Shown here: piece by piece, positions 16,410 through 26,022 of the stretch
Position numbering within the stretch: the first letter of the stretch is position 1
Layout of the letters: each line of letters begins with the position of its first letter
DNA from: an uncultured bacterium
GTDB lineage: Bacteria; Bacteroidota; Bacteroidia; Chitinophagales; CAIODY01
Direction: 5' to 3'
Assembly: GCA_903857255.1 (NCBI GenBank)
Contig: CAIODY010000113.1
Coordinates: 1 to 40,843 of the forward strand
DNA length: 40,843 nucleotides
Program-made: the position numbers and the translations under genes
Notes under the pieces: generated by a model
Seen by the model: only the letters and a program-made list of their open reading frames with translations
Told to the model about the DNA's origin: nothing
Database searches by the model: none

Positions 16410-17663
16410 TTAAAATAAATTTACAAACTGCCAAACATCTTCAAACGAATTATACAAAGGCACTGGCGCAACACGAATTACACCTGGCTCTCTCCAATCG
16501 GCTATCACACCTGCTTTGGTGAGTTTATCAAAAATTTGTTTTCCATTTTCTTTAAATGACAAACTGATTTGGCAACCACGTTCCTTTTCATTAGATGGTG
16601 TTAAAATATCGAACTGTAAATTTTTCTCTTTTCTTTTTTCAATCAATAAATATTCTAAGAAAGCTGTAAGCTGCAAACTTTTCTTACGCATGTTGTCAAT
16701 GCCAGCTTCGTCGATAATTTCCAAAGAAGCTTTATGAATTGCCATTGCAAATACAGGCGCATTGCTCATTTGCCAAGCTTCGGCGGTGTGCATACTTTCA
16801 AATTTATTTTCCATTTTGAAGCGAACACTTTCGTTGTGTCCCCACCAACCGTTGAATCGTGGAAGTGCATCATTGTTGTGATGTTTTTCATGCACAAAAA
16901 TTCCAGCTACACCACCCGGACCGCTATTCAAATATTTATAACTGCACCAACAAGCGAAGTCAACATTCCAATCATGCAATTGCATCGGTATGTTTCCCAT
17001 TGCATGCGCTAAGTCAAAACCACAATTTGCACCAGCGTTGTGAGCCGCTTCAGTAATGGTTTTCATGTCGAATAACTGACCTGTATAAAAATGAACGCCG
17101 CCAAAAATCACCAATGCTAATTCATTTTTGTGTTCTTCAATTTTTGCTAAAATATCTTCTGTACGCAAAGTATGTTCACCATCACGAGCTTGCATTTCAA
17201 TAATTGCATCATCACTAAAACCATGAAATTTTGCTTGAGAAGTAACAGCATATTGGTCGCTTGGGAACGGACGATTTTCAATCAGGATTTTATAACGCTC
17301 TTTTGTCGGGCGATAAAATGAAACCATCAACAAATGCAAATTGTTAGTGAGCGAACCCATTGCCACTACTTCATTTTTGTTGACACCTACTAATTTTGCC
17401 AAAGCATCTTGTGTGAAGTGATGATAATACAACCAAGGATTTTTTCCGTGCAAATGCCCTTCCACACCGAGTTTTGCCCAATCATCCAATTCCACATCAA
17501 TATGCTCCATTGCCGATTTGGGTTGCAAGCCTAAAGAATTTCCGCATAGATAAATGGAATCTTTACCATTCACTTTCGGTATAAAAAATCTGTCACGAAA
17601 ATGTGAAAGTGAATCTTGTTTATCTAATTGTTGAGCAAAAGCCAACGAGTTTTCGAATTGCAT
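16410..17663 (-). CDS. kynU: kynureninase
   Basis: 417 aa PLP-dependent hydrolase that cleaves kynurenine or 3-hydroxykynurenine to (3-hydroxy)anthranilate and alanine. Family marks are YLCGNSLGLQPK near the N-terminus, DLAHAMGN with the PLP-ring Asp, the PLP lysine in CSYKYLNSGPGG, and FNGWWGH. I chose ATG 17663 (MQFENSLAF); an in-frame TTG at 17687 is less likely. A CAAAAGTA sequence at 17685-17692 reads as a TAnnTTTG -7 box on this strand. With kmo it forms the tryptophan-derived kynurenine branch; no dioxygenase or later NAD-pathway gene is in the window. Confidence 0.95.
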   Translation of the reverse strand: MQFENSLAFAQQLDKQDSLSHFRDRFFIPKVNGKDSIYLCGNSLGLQPKSAMEHIDVELDDWAKLGVEGHLHGKNPWLYYHHFTQDALAKLVGVNKNEVVAMGSLTNNLHLLMVSFYRPTKERYKILIENRPFPSDQYAVTSQAKFHGFSDDAIIEMQARDGEHTLRTEDILAKIEEHKNELALVIFGGVHFYTGQLFDMKTITEAAHNAGANCGFDLAHAMGNIPMQLHDWNVDFACWCSYKYLNSGPGGVAGIFVHEKHHNNDALPRFNGWWGHNESVRFKMENKFESMHTAEAWQMSNAPVFAMAIHKASLEIIDEAGIDNMRKKSLQLTAFLEYLLIEKRKEKNLQFDILTPSNEKERGCQISLSFKENGKQIFDKLTKAGVIADWREPGVIRVAPVPLYNSFEDVWQFVNLF

Positions 17664-17758
17664 GTTGAAGTGAAAATTGAAGCGCAAAAGTAAAAAGAAG
17701 AAAATGGATTCTACTGATTTTAATCATGCAATTATTAGATGCTTTTAAATCTTAGAAA

Positions 17759-18733
17759 TCAATCTTCCAACAACTGAAATAACGAAGCACCATCGCCAGC
17801 CAGCCAAATTAAATTAGGCGATTGAATATAAATTTTGCGAATGGTTTGCGAACTGAAATAATCAGATTTTTTCCAGTGATTGCCGCCATCAGTAGTTTTC
17901 AATAACAGACCATTAGCACCAGCAATATAGCCAACTGTTTCGGATGAAAAAGCTATATCAGTAAATTGCCATGAAGCGTTGAAAGGACTGTTGCCATTAC
18001 GTTTGGTGTTCCACGAATTGCCACCATCAGTGGTTTCTAACAATGTACCATTGTAACCAATTACAAAACCATGCTGCTCATTTAAAAAATGCAAAGCAGT
18101 AAAATTATCGCCCGTTGCTGATTCTAAATTCCAAGTTGCTCCGCCATCAGTGGTTTTAAAAACTGCACCAAACCCAGCAATATAGCCCATTTTGGAGTTT
18201 ATCATTTGAATACTGTTTGCGATTCGAGAAATTTTGACCAGATTATCACTCCATGAATTGCCTTGAAATTTTTGAATTGCTCCGCTTGATGTGCCAATGC
18301 CACCAACTGCAAAACCTAAGGAATCATTGACTAAAATAATTTTTTGATAATCGTTACTATGTCCCCACTCCTGTGCTGTATCCCACTTTGCGCCTGCATT
18401 GGCAGAAGTTAAAACTCTTCCAACAATGCCAGTAGTAAACAATTTATGTTTTGAATTAGCCACAATGCTGTATAAAATCCAAGGGCTTACAGCATCTTTC
18501 AAATGCCAAGTTGCGCCACCATCAAAGGTTGATAAAACTAATCCATCAGCATATCGATTTCCGCCTACAATAAAACCTGTGTCTTTATTGATGAATACAA
18601 CATCTTCTAGGTTTCGACTAGTTAAAGTATCCACCACAATTTCGTGAATATTCAATTGAATTGTTTTGCGGCAACTATTCAAAAAAATAATTCCGAAGCA
18701 ACCTATCAGTAAAAAATATTTCAACAATTTCAT
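17759..18733 (-). CDS. YCF48/BNR-repeat lipoprotein
   Basis: 324 aa. A lipoprotein signal peptide ends in the lipobox LNSC (Cys about residue 21), so the protein is probably anchored in a membrane. The rest is a beta-propeller-like array of repeats with the pattern TTDGGxxW (STFDGGATW, TTDGGATW, TTDGGNSW, TTDGGNHW) and G(F/Y)(I/V)xG, as in YCF48/HCF136-like and BNR-repeat proteins. These often act as assembly factors or binding scaffolds; the partner here is unknown. The ATG overlaps the TGA stop of the upstream aminotransferase gene (ATGA), which suggests translational coupling. Confidence 0.8.
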   Translation of the reverse strand: MKLLKYFLLIGCFGIIFLNSCRKTIQLNIHEIVVDTLTSRNLEDVVFINKDTGFIVGGNRYADGLVLSTFDGGATWHLKDAVSPWILYSIVANSKHKLFTTGIVGRVLTSANAGAKWDTAQEWGHSNDYQKIILVNDSLGFAVGGIGTSSGAIQKFQGNSWSDNLVKISRIANSIQMINSKMGYIAGFGAVFKTTDGGATWNLESATGDNFTALHFLNEQHGFVIGYNGTLLETTDGGNSWNTKRNGNSPFNASWQFTDIAFSSETVGYIAGANGLLLKTTDGGNHWKKSDYFSSQTIRKIYIQSPNLIWLAGDGASLFQLLED

Positions 18734-19917
18734 TTAACTATTTCATCTAAAGATTGCAAAATTACATCAATCGCTTGATTCAATTCCTTTTGAGTAATAA
18801 TTAATGGTGGCGCAATTCGCAAACAATTATCAGCAAACAAAAACCAATCAGTCAGCACACCTTTTTCTTTGCATTTATCCATTGCTAATTTCATGGTTTT
18901 AAAATCTTCCAACTCAATTGCAGCTATCAAGCCAAAACTCCTGAAACGCTTTATTAATGGATGTTTCAATCGATTAATCATCAAATCTTCACGATGACAA
19001 ACATTCATCAACTCATTATTTTCTAATAAAAATTTTAAACCGGCAAAAGCCGCTGCACAGCAAACTGGGTTGCCACCAAATGTGGTAATATGCCCCAAAA
19101 CTGGCTCGTAGCTTAATGTTTGCATAATTTTTTTATCGGCAATAAAAGCTGCCAATGGCAATCCTGCGCCGAAAGCTTTTCCGAGCAACAACACATCAGG
19201 TACTATATCAAAACGCTCGAAACAAAATAATTTTCCTGTTCTACCCATGCCAGTTTGAATTTCATCTAACACCAGCAAAGTGCCAGTTTTGAAGCACCTT
19301 TCACGAAGTGCTAATACAAAATTTTTATCAGCTAATAATACACCATTTTCAGCTTTTACCAATTCAAAAAAAACTGCGGCGGTTGATTCAGTAATCCAAT
19401 TCAAATCATCCAAATTATTGAATCGGATAAATTTAACATCTGGTAATAATGGTTGAAATGCATCAGTAAAATATTTGTTGTTCATCAAACTCAATGCACC
19501 TTGTGTTGAGCCGTGGTAGCTATTTTCAAAAGCAATAAATTCTTTTCTGCCAGTAAATCGTTTTGCCAATTTCATTGCACCTTCTGTGGCTTCTGCGCCA
19601 GAATTAGTAAAATAAATGCTGTTCAGATTTTCAGGCAAAACTGATGAAAGCAAAGCTGCTAATGCTACTTGCGGCTGTTGAATGTGTTCACCATACACCA
19701 TCGTGTGCATGTATTGCTGTGCTTGTTGTTGAATGGCTTTGACCACCGCTGGATGACAATGCCCCAAACTACTTACCCCAATTCCGGAAATCAAATCAAG
19801 ATAAACTTTGCCCGAAACATCAGAAATATAGATGCCTGTAGCGTTTTTCACTTCTAAAGCCAAAGGCATGTCGCTGGTTTGAGCAACGTGTTGAAGAAAT
19901 AAATTTCGGAGGGTCAT
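18730..19917 (-). CDS. class III PLP-dependent aminotransferase (acetylornithine/omega-amino-acid type)
   Basis: 395 aa. Class III features are the substrate-side GIGVSSLGHCHP, the phosphate-binding NSGAEATEGAMKLA, LVLDEIQTGMGRTGKLF with the PLP Asp, the PLP lysine in LLGKAFGAGLP, and TTFGGNP. It transfers an amino group from an omega-amino or acetylornithine-like substrate to 2-oxoglutarate; the exact substrate cannot be fixed. No arginine, putrescine or lysine genes are nearby. It leads a probable operon with the YCF48-like lipoprotein and perhaps kynU. A TAAATTTG -7-like box (CAAATTTA at 19949-19956 on the plus strand) lies upstream. Confidence 0.85.
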   Translation of the reverse strand: MTLRNLFLQHVAQTSDMPLALEVKNATGIYISDVSGKVYLDLISGIGVSSLGHCHPAVVKAIQQQAQQYMHTMVYGEHIQQPQVALAALLSSVLPENLNSIYFTNSGAEATEGAMKLAKRFTGRKEFIAFENSYHGSTQGALSLMNNKYFTDAFQPLLPDVKFIRFNNLDDLNWITESTAAVFFELVKAENGVLLADKNFVLALRERCFKTGTLLVLDEIQTGMGRTGKLFCFERFDIVPDVLLLGKAFGAGLPLAAFIADKKIMQTLSYEPVLGHITTFGGNPVCCAAAFAGLKFLLENNELMNVCHREDLMINRLKHPLIKRFRSFGLIAAIELEDFKTMKLAMDKCKEKGVLTDWFLFADNCLRIAPPLIITQKELNQAIDVILQSLDEIVK

Positions 19918-19948
19918 TGGAAAAATTGAGTAGCAAATTTCTGCATTT

Positions 19949-19956
19949 CAAATTTA
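19949..19956 (-). promoter_or_regulatory. candidate -7 box for the aminotransferase operon
   Basis: CAAATTTA on the plus strand reads TAAATTTG on the minus strand, an exact TAnnTTTG, 32 bases before the aminotransferase ATG. No good -33 partner at the usual distance was found, so this is tentative. Confidence 0.35.
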
Positions 19957-19994
19957 ATCAACGAATTGTTTTTATTATTTTGCAAAAGAAATTT

Positions 19995-20819
19995 ATGAAA
20001 AAACATTTTACCTTTTGGTTTTTACTCAGTATTTTTTGTGTGGCTTGTTCGCACAATAAAAATGGCGAAAAGCCTGTGGCTCGTGTATTTGACAAATATC
20101 TTTATCCATCTGATTTTGCTGGAATTATTCCTAACGGCACATCAAAAAATGATAGTGTTTTTTTTGTGAAAAACTATATTAATGATTGGATGCAACGGCA
20201 AGTATTGTTAGCCAGTGCCGATGAAAATGTGGATGTAGATAAAAAAGATTTGGAGAAAAAAATCAATGATTATCGCGAAAGCATTTTGATTTATGAATAC
20301 GAAAATGAATTGGTTCGGGAAAAATTAGATACGAATATTACTGAAAAACAAGTGAATGATTTTTATGAAATTCACAAAGAAGATTTTGTGTTACACAATG
20401 ATATTATTCGAGCAACTTTTGTAAAGCTGACGAACAATAATTCAGATTTGGTGAATATCAAACGAATGATGAACGACCCGTCAGTAAACAATTTACAGCT
20501 AAATGATGTTTGCAAAAAAATATCTTCGCAATTTTCTTTTGACGAAAATAAATGGATTTCAGCCGAAAAATTTCCTGCTTCACTGCAAGCATTTTTCCCC
20601 AAAACAAAAGGCTATTTAGAACAAAAAGATTCGTTGTTTACTTATTTAATTCAACTTAAAGATTTTTTACCGAAAGAAAATACAGCACCTTTAATTTATG
20701 TGAGAGAGCAAATTGTGAAAACAATTTTGAATCAACGCAAAGTGATGATGATTAAAAAAACGCATGATGATTTAATTAAAGAAACTATTCAAAAAGGCGA
20801 ATTTGAAATTTTGAATTAA
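19995..20819 (+). CDS. lipoprotein related to SurA/PrsA-type periplasmic foldases
   Basis: 274 aa. The signal peptide ends in the lipobox CVACS (Cys about residue 17), so it is probably lipid-anchored in the periplasm or outer membrane. The region with VFDKYLYPSDF ... SVFFVKNYINDWMQRQVLL and ITEKQVNDFYEIHKEDF resembles the helical chaperone part of parvulin-type foldases. I see no clear parvulin catalytic core, so it may be a chaperone-only relative. ATG 19995 is chosen because it begins the signal peptide; the open frame extends further upstream. It is 87 bases upstream of metK, with an independent -7 box for metK between them. Confidence 0.6.
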   Translation: MKKHFTFWFLLSIFCVACSHNKNGEKPVARVFDKYLYPSDFAGIIPNGTSKNDSVFFVKNYINDWMQRQVLLASADENVDVDKKDLEKKINDYRESILIYEYENELVREKLDTNITEKQVNDFYEIHKEDFVLHNDIIRATFVKLTNNNSDLVNIKRMMNDPSVNNLQLNDVCKKISSQFSFDENKWISAEKFPASLQAFFPKTKGYLEQKDSLFTYLIQLKDFLPKENTAPLIYVREQIVKTILNQRKVMMIKKTHDDLIKETIQKGEFEILN

Positions 20820-20856
20820 GATTCATTTCTCTTTCAAATAATTCATTTCGCTTGCT

Positions 20857-20864
20857 TACATTTG
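20857..20864 (+). promoter_or_regulatory. candidate -7 box for metK
   Basis: TACATTTG fits the TAnnTTTG consensus exactly, 43 bases before the metK ATG at 20907. A weak TTTC (20832-20835) is the only -33-like element at about the right distance. Confidence 0.45.
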
Positions 20865-20906
20865 CGCTTCATTTTTTCACAATTAAACAAAAATAAAAGA
20901 AGAAAC

Positions 20907-22142
20907 ATGCCTTATTTATTTACATCCGAATCAGTTTCGGAAGGACATCCAGATAAAGTTGCCGACCAAATTAGTGATGCGATTTTAGATGCTATGTTGG
21001 CGCAAGACCCACACAGTCGGGTTGCTTGCGAAACATTGGTAACTACTGGTCAAGTGGTGGTTGCTGGCGAAATCACAACAAAAGCAAACATTGATTATCA
21101 AGAAGTAATTAGGAACACGATTCAAAAAATTGGCTATACCAAAGCTGAATATAAATTTGATGCTGAAAGTTGCGGCATTTTAGTAGCTGTGCATCAGCAA
21201 TCACCCGATATTGCACAAGGTGTTGATTCGGATAAAGGATTGCACAAAGAACAAGGGGCAGGCGACCAAGGCATGATGTTTGGTTATGCCAACAGAGATA
21301 CTGACACTTATATGCCTTTGCCATTAGCACTTTCGCATTTATTGTTAGAAGAATTAGCAAAAATTAGAAAAGAAGGTAAGCAAATGAAATATTTGCGCCC
21401 TGATGCAAAATCACAAGTAACCATTGAATATAATGACAACAATCAGCCGATGCGAATTGACACGATTGTTATTTCTACACAACATGATGATTTTGGCGCA
21501 GAGAAAAAAATGTTGGAGCAAATCAAAAAAGATATGATTTCGATTTTGATTCCTCGAGTGATGAAACAATTGCCTAAAAAAGTTCAGGCATTATTTAATA
21601 ATAAAATTGTTTACCACATCAATCCAACTGGAAAGTTTGTAATCGGCGGTCCACACGGTGATACAGGCTTAACTGGCAGAAAAATCATTGTTGATACTTT
21701 CGGTGGAAAAGGTGCTCATGGTGGCGGTGCATTTAGCGGAAAAGACCCATCAAAAGTGGATAGAAGTGCTGCTTATGCTGCTCGTCACATTGCTAAAAAC
21801 TTAGTTGCTGCTGGTGTTGCAGATGAAATGTTGGTGCAAGTTGCTTATGCAATTGGTGTGGCAAAACCTGTTGGTTTGTATGTAAATACTTATGGCACTT
21901 CAAAAGTGAAAATGGCAGATGGTGAAATTGCTAAAAAAGCTGGCGAATTGTTTGATATGCGCCCAGCAGCAATTTTAGAAAGATTAAAATTAAAAAATCC
22001 TATTTACAGCGAAACCGCTTCATACGGGCACATGGGGCGTACGCCAGGCAAAAAAACTGTGAATGGAAAATCGTATGAAACTTTTACTTGGGAAAAATTA
22101 GATTTTGTTCCGCAAGTGAAAAAAGTTTTTGGATTGAAATAA
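20907..22142 (+). CDS. metK: S-adenosylmethionine synthetase
   Basis: 411 aa enzyme that makes S-adenosylmethionine from methionine and ATP. The protein shows the three-domain family sequence: [21 protein letters not shown] at the N-terminus (ATP-binding His in GHPDK), [12 protein letters not shown] in the middle, and [21 protein letters not shown] ... [19 protein letters not shown] towards the C-terminus. ATG 20907 is chosen since it gives the standard N-terminus; the frame continues open upstream without another ATG of the right type. A hairpin terminator follows. Its product supplies the hsdM and RsmI-like methyltransferases, as in any cell. Confidence 0.98.
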   Translation: MPYLFTSESVSEGHPDKVADQISDAILDAMLAQDPHSRVACETLVTTGQVVVAGEITTKANIDYQEVIRNTIQKIGYTKAEYKFDAESCGILVAVHQQSPDIAQGVDSDKGLHKEQGAGDQGMMFGYANRDTDTYMPLPLALSHLLLEELAKIRKEGKQMKYLRPDAKSQVTIEYNDNNQPMRIDTIVISTQHDDFGAEKKMLEQIKKDMISILIPRVMKQLPKKVQALFNNKIVYHINPTGKFVIGGPHGDTGLTGRKIIVDTFGGKGAHGGGAFSGKDPSKVDRSAAYAARHIAKNLVAAGVADEMLVQVAYAIGVAKPVGLYVNTYGTSKVKMADGEIAKKAGELFDMRPAAILERLKLKNPIYSETASYGHMGRTPGKKTVNGKSYETFTWEKLDFVPQVKKVFGLK

Positions 22143-22167
22143 TTTTTTGTAAAAACAAAAATCAAGG

Positions 22168-22200
22168 AAGAGTCAAACAGACATGTTTGGCTCTTTTTTT
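22168..22200 (+). terminator. intrinsic terminator of metK
   Basis: A 12-base-pair stem, AAGAGTCAAACA (22168-22179) with TGTTTGGCTCTT (22184-22195), one G-T pair and loop GACA, is followed by a T-run. It also lies just beyond the stop of the convergent asparagine synthetase gene at 22209. Confidence 0.88.
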
Positions 22201-22208
22201 TGCAAAAA

Positions 22209-24089
22209 TTAGCGATTAAAATACCAATTGTGTAGTTGAATCAAAGCCCAAATACGGTTGTAATAATGACTGAATTGTGGCTGATGCAAATATTTGTTTT
22301 TCAACTCTTCTACCATTTTATATTCTACTAAACCAGCTTCGTTTATTTTTTCTACACTTAAAAACTCATCTATCAAATAGCGCAAATCATTTTTCAACCA
22401 TTTTGCCAAAGGCACACTGAATCCCCATTTCGGGCGATTGAAATTTTTTTTCGGAACAAAATCGTATAAAATTTCTTTGAGTAAATATTTCTGAATGCCA
22501 TTTTTGTTTTTCAAATTCTCATCAATATTCAAGCAATATTCTACTACATTAAAATCTAAAAATGGTGTACGAGTTTCTAATGAAAATTGCATACTAGCTC
22601 TATCTACTTTCACCAGCAAATCATCTTTCAAATAATATTTTATATCGAATAAAGCTTGCTTTTCGGCGGCACTTAATTTTCGTTTTGTATTGAAATGATA
22701 TTGGAAATCAAAATCAGATTGCCATTCTTTTTTTACCAAATTTTTTATTTCAGCTCTTGAAAACAAATATTGTTCTTGCGAAAAAATATGACCATGAATT
22801 AAATTTTCATCTTCGTAATTCAACACATCAGCAATGCGTTTATATTTTGAAGACAACAACTGTAAAAGCTGTGAAGTTGGTTTACGAAAAGCTTTCACGG
22901 CTGGATTATTCAATCGCTTTGCCCAATTATACATACCATAACCATGCATCAATTCATCACCACCATCGCCGCTCAATGTCATGGTAACATATTGTTTTGC
23001 CAATTTTGAAACCAACATCGTAGGCAATGCTGATGAATCAGCATAAGGTTCATCATAAGCAAATGCAATTTTCGGAATCAAATCAAAAACATCTTTTTCA
23101 CTCACTATAAATTCATGATGATTAGTTTCCAAATGCGTTGAAACCTGCTTCGCATAGGCACTTTCATTGTGTGTTGCTTCTTTAAAACCGATGGAAAACG
23201 TATTAATTGGCGATGAAGAATTTTGTTGCGCCAATGCAGTGATTAGACTTGAATCAATACCGCCGCTTAAAAATGTACCAAATGGCACATCGCTAATCAT
23301 CCGATATTTTACCGATTGCAGCAGCAAATTTTGAAGTTGATTTTTCGCTTCGCTAAAATCTGTAACGGGTTTTTCTAAAATTTTTTCTTCGGCTTTCCAA
23401 TAATATTTTATTTGAAAATCGTTGTGTTTTAACTCGGCAAAAGCACCAGCAGGAAATTTATGTATTTGGCTGTAAATGCTCATTGGTTCAGTAATGTAGC
23501 CAATATGCAAATATTGATTGACAGCTTCAGCATTAATTTTCAATTTGCTTTTTATCAAAGAAAAATTACTCACTGCTTTCAATTCAGAACCGAAAACAAA
23601 TAAGCCATTTTCAAAAAAATAGTACAATGGTTTTACGCCTAATCTATCGCGGAAAACAAAAAGTTGGTGTTCAGTTTTATCATAAATTACAATAGTGAAC
23701 ATACCATTTAATTTTTCAACAAATTCATTTCCCCAAAATGAAAATGCTTCTAAAATCACTTCTGAATCGGAATGTGTTTTGAATTGCAAATGCTGATTAT
23801 TTTTTTGCAAAAATTTGTTTTGCAACTGCACTGCAATTTCTTGGTAATTAAAAATTTCGCCATTAAAAACCATCGCAAATCGGTTGTTGTGGCTCATCAT
23901 AGGCTGATTAGCGGCTGAGCTTAAATCAATAATGCTTAATCGCCGATGTCCTAATCCGCAGGTTTGATTTTTGTTTAAAAAAAAACCAGCAGCATCGGGT
24001 CCACGATGCGGCATGGTGTTGGTGATTTTTTCCAACTCACTTTTTTCGAAAGATTGATTAAATGAAAAATAGCCTGCTATACCACACAT
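22209..24089 (-). CDS. asnB: asparagine synthetase (glutamine-hydrolysing), second of two paralogues
   Basis: 626 aa. It has an N-terminal class II glutaminase domain with the nucleophile Cys2 (MCGIAGYF), RGPDA and GHRRLSIIDLS, and a C-terminal synthetase domain with the ATP-pyrophosphatase loop SGGIDSSL, SGDGGDE and the RTPFLD motif. Such enzymes amidate aspartate or, in polysaccharide and peptide clusters, other carboxylates. It starts three bases after the stop of the other paralogue, so the two are co-transcribed. The sequences are clearly diverged, which argues against a recent duplication and for different substrates or conditions. Confidence 0.93.
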   Translation of the reverse strand: MCGIAGYFSFNQSFEKSELEKITNTMPHRGPDAAGFFLNKNQTCGLGHRRLSIIDLSSAANQPMMSHNNRFAMVFNGEIFNYQEIAVQLQNKFLQKNNQHLQFKTHSDSEVILEAFSFWGNEFVEKLNGMFTIVIYDKTEHQLFVFRDRLGVKPLYYFFENGLFVFGSELKAVSNFSLIKSKLKINAEAVNQYLHIGYITEPMSIYSQIHKFPAGAFAELKHNDFQIKYYWKAEEKILEKPVTDFSEAKNQLQNLLLQSVKYRMISDVPFGTFLSGGIDSSLITALAQQNSSSPINTFSIGFKEATHNESAYAKQVSTHLETNHHEFIVSEKDVFDLIPKIAFAYDEPYADSSALPTMLVSKLAKQYVTMTLSGDGGDELMHGYGMYNWAKRLNNPAVKAFRKPTSQLLQLLSSKYKRIADVLNYEDENLIHGHIFSQEQYLFSRAEIKNLVKKEWQSDFDFQYHFNTKRKLSAAEKQALFDIKYYLKDDLLVKVDRASMQFSLETRTPFLDFNVVEYCLNIDENLKNKNGIQKYLLKEILYDFVPKKNFNRPKWGFSVPLAKWLKNDLRYLIDEFLSVEKINEAGLVEYKMVEELKNKYLHQPQFSHYYNRIWALIQLHNWYFNR

Positions 24090-24092
24090 AAT

Positions 24093-25910
24093 TTATTTCC
24101 TCAAGAATAAATACATGATTAAAACCAACCAAGAATATTCTTTTTTGTAGCTTTTATTAAGAATGTGATGTGTTTTCATCCACTGCGTAGCTTCGCTCAT
24201 GATGGGCTTGATGGTTGGCGATTTTAGCCAATCAATTTGCGGTGCTTGAAATCCTAATTTATCTTTTCGCCAAGTAATTTCTTTGGGCAAATACGACTCC
24301 ATTGATTTGCGTAAAATATATTTTGTCCATCCGTCATGAATTAAAAATTCAGGTGGCAATGAATGTGCAAACTCAACTAAATTGTGATTTAAAAATGGTA
24401 ATCGAACTTCGATGGAATGCGCCATGGAGCTTCTATCAGCGAAGCGAAGCAATTTGTGTAATCCATACTCGGTAGTGAATGAATTGGTGGCTTCTTTCAA
24501 ACTTAAAAAATTGTGAAACGGATTTTGCCTTTCTTGATATTGATGCAAAAAATCGAAATGAAAAAATTTATCTTTTTCGCTACCGAGTGTGGTAGTTTTA
24601 AATTGTTGCAAGCTCTTAAAAGTATTGGAAAAAATTGTTTGAAAATAAAATGAACTACCTAATGAAAAACTGGGATTTACATTCTGTTTCAATGCTCGTA
24701 ATTCTTGATGAAATTTATTTTTGTCATGTAAAAAAAGCTCTTTGAAATAGGTGTTATAAAAATGTGTGTAGCCAGCTAAATATTCATCAGAGCCTTGCCC
24801 ATCAATCAATACTTTTACGCCATTGTCGGCTGCTAATTTCATCACTTCCCATTGTGCTACAATACTTGCACTTGAAAAAGGTTCTTCTTGGTAATACAAT
24901 ATTTTTTCAACAGCATCTAAAAATGAATCTTCGTCAGGCGTGATTTGAATATTTTCAACTTGTGTATGGTCAACCATCATTTTAATGTATTTTCCTTCAT
25001 CCAATGATGGGTCTTTGAATCGGGCTGAAAAAGCTTTTAATGGTCCTTTGTAATGTTCACGAGTTGCACATAAAATCGAACTCGAATCTAAACCACCAGA
25101 GAGTGATGTGCCAAACGGAACATCAGCCTGCAAACGGGTTTTCACCGAATCTAAAAATAATTCTCTGAATTGTTCAACCGCATCTTTTTCGGAAATAGTA
25201 GTGTTGGTTGTGTTTTTCAATTCCCAATATCTTCCTTTTTGCAATCTACCCGTTCCATCAATTATTAGATAATGCGCCGCTTCTAAACGAGATACATTTT
25301 CATAAAAAGTTTCTTCAAAATTAAATGGATTTTCAGCCATTTCGTTCGCCATAAAATGGTACACCATTCTGAAATTAAATTCTTTAGGAACAATGTTGGA
25401 AGCAAACAAAGTTTTTATTTCGGAAGCAAAAACAAAATTACCTTGTGGTGCTGAATAGTAATAGTGAAAGGGCTTTTCACCGAATCTATCTCTGGCACAA
25501 AACAGCCGTTGATTTTTTTCATCCCAAATACCAAAAGCAAACATGCCGTCAAATTGTTGCAAACATTCAACACCATATTCGGCATACATGGCTAATATTA
25601 CTTCGGTATCTGATTGGCTATTAAATTTGTAGCCTTTTTGTTGTAATTTTTCTTTTAATGGTTTGTAATTGTATAATTCACCATTGTATGTAATTGTGTA
25701 CAAGCCCTCATAAGTCATGGGTTGTGAGGCGGCTAATGATAAATCAATAATTCGCAAACGATTATGCCCAAACCCAATTTTTTTTTCAGGGTGAATCCAT
25801 GTTTTTGAATCATCTGGTCCTCGATGAGTTTGAATACTCACCATTTTATGCAAATCAGACTCCTCCACATCGTTACTATAAAATTTATAAAACCCAGCGA
25901 TACCACACAT
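24093..25910 (-). CDS. asnB: asparagine synthetase (glutamine-hydrolysing), first of two paralogues
   Basis: 605 aa, with the same architecture as its neighbour: Cys2 glutaminase (MCGIAGFY), RGPDD, GHNRLRIIDLS, then the synthetase loop SGGLDSSS and IDGQGSDE in place of SGDGGDE, followed by VRLPFLNH. The altered GQGSDE suggests a different specificity from the classical enzyme, as seen in amidotransferases of polysaccharide clusters, but no glycosyltransferase is in view. The ATG at 25910 starts with the obligatory Met-Cys. 113 bases separate it from the PNGase F-like gene upstream. Confidence 0.92.
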   Translation of the reverse strand: MCGIAGFYKFYSNDVEESDLHKMVSIQTHRGPDDSKTWIHPEKKIGFGHNRLRIIDLSLAASQPMTYEGLYTITYNGELYNYKPLKEKLQQKGYKFNSQSDTEVILAMYAEYGVECLQQFDGMFAFGIWDEKNQRLFCARDRFGEKPFHYYYSAPQGNFVFASEIKTLFASNIVPKEFNFRMVYHFMANEMAENPFNFEETFYENVSRLEAAHYLIIDGTGRLQKGRYWELKNTTNTTISEKDAVEQFRELFLDSVKTRLQADVPFGTSLSGGLDSSSILCATREHYKGPLKAFSARFKDPSLDEGKYIKMMVDHTQVENIQITPDEDSFLDAVEKILYYQEEPFSSASIVAQWEVMKLAADNGVKVLIDGQGSDEYLAGYTHFYNTYFKELFLHDKNKFHQELRALKQNVNPSFSLGSSFYFQTIFSNTFKSLQQFKTTTLGSEKDKFFHFDFLHQYQERQNPFHNFLSLKEATNSFTTEYGLHKLLRFADRSSMAHSIEVRLPFLNHNLVEFAHSLPPEFLIHDGWTKYILRKSMESYLPKEITWRKDKLGFQAPQIDWLKSPTIKPIMSEATQWMKTHHILNKSYKKEYSWLVLIMYLFLRK

Positions 25911-26022
25911 TTTTTTCTAACAAATTTTAGAACTGCAAAGTAATGCAGATTCATTTCTTTTAATAATGATTTTAATAAGATTAATCAGGAAATAATGAGA
26001 GAAGAATTGCGAAGATAATCTA

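Noticed and set aside
14528-17663. Complete tryptophan-to-NAD pathway
   Set aside because: Only kmo and kynU are present; no tryptophan dioxygenase, 3-hydroxyanthranilate dioxygenase or quinolinate gene is in the window.
20820-20906. SAM riboswitch upstream of metK
   Set aside because: The possible leader after the -7 box is only about 40 bases and shows no riboswitch-like helices.
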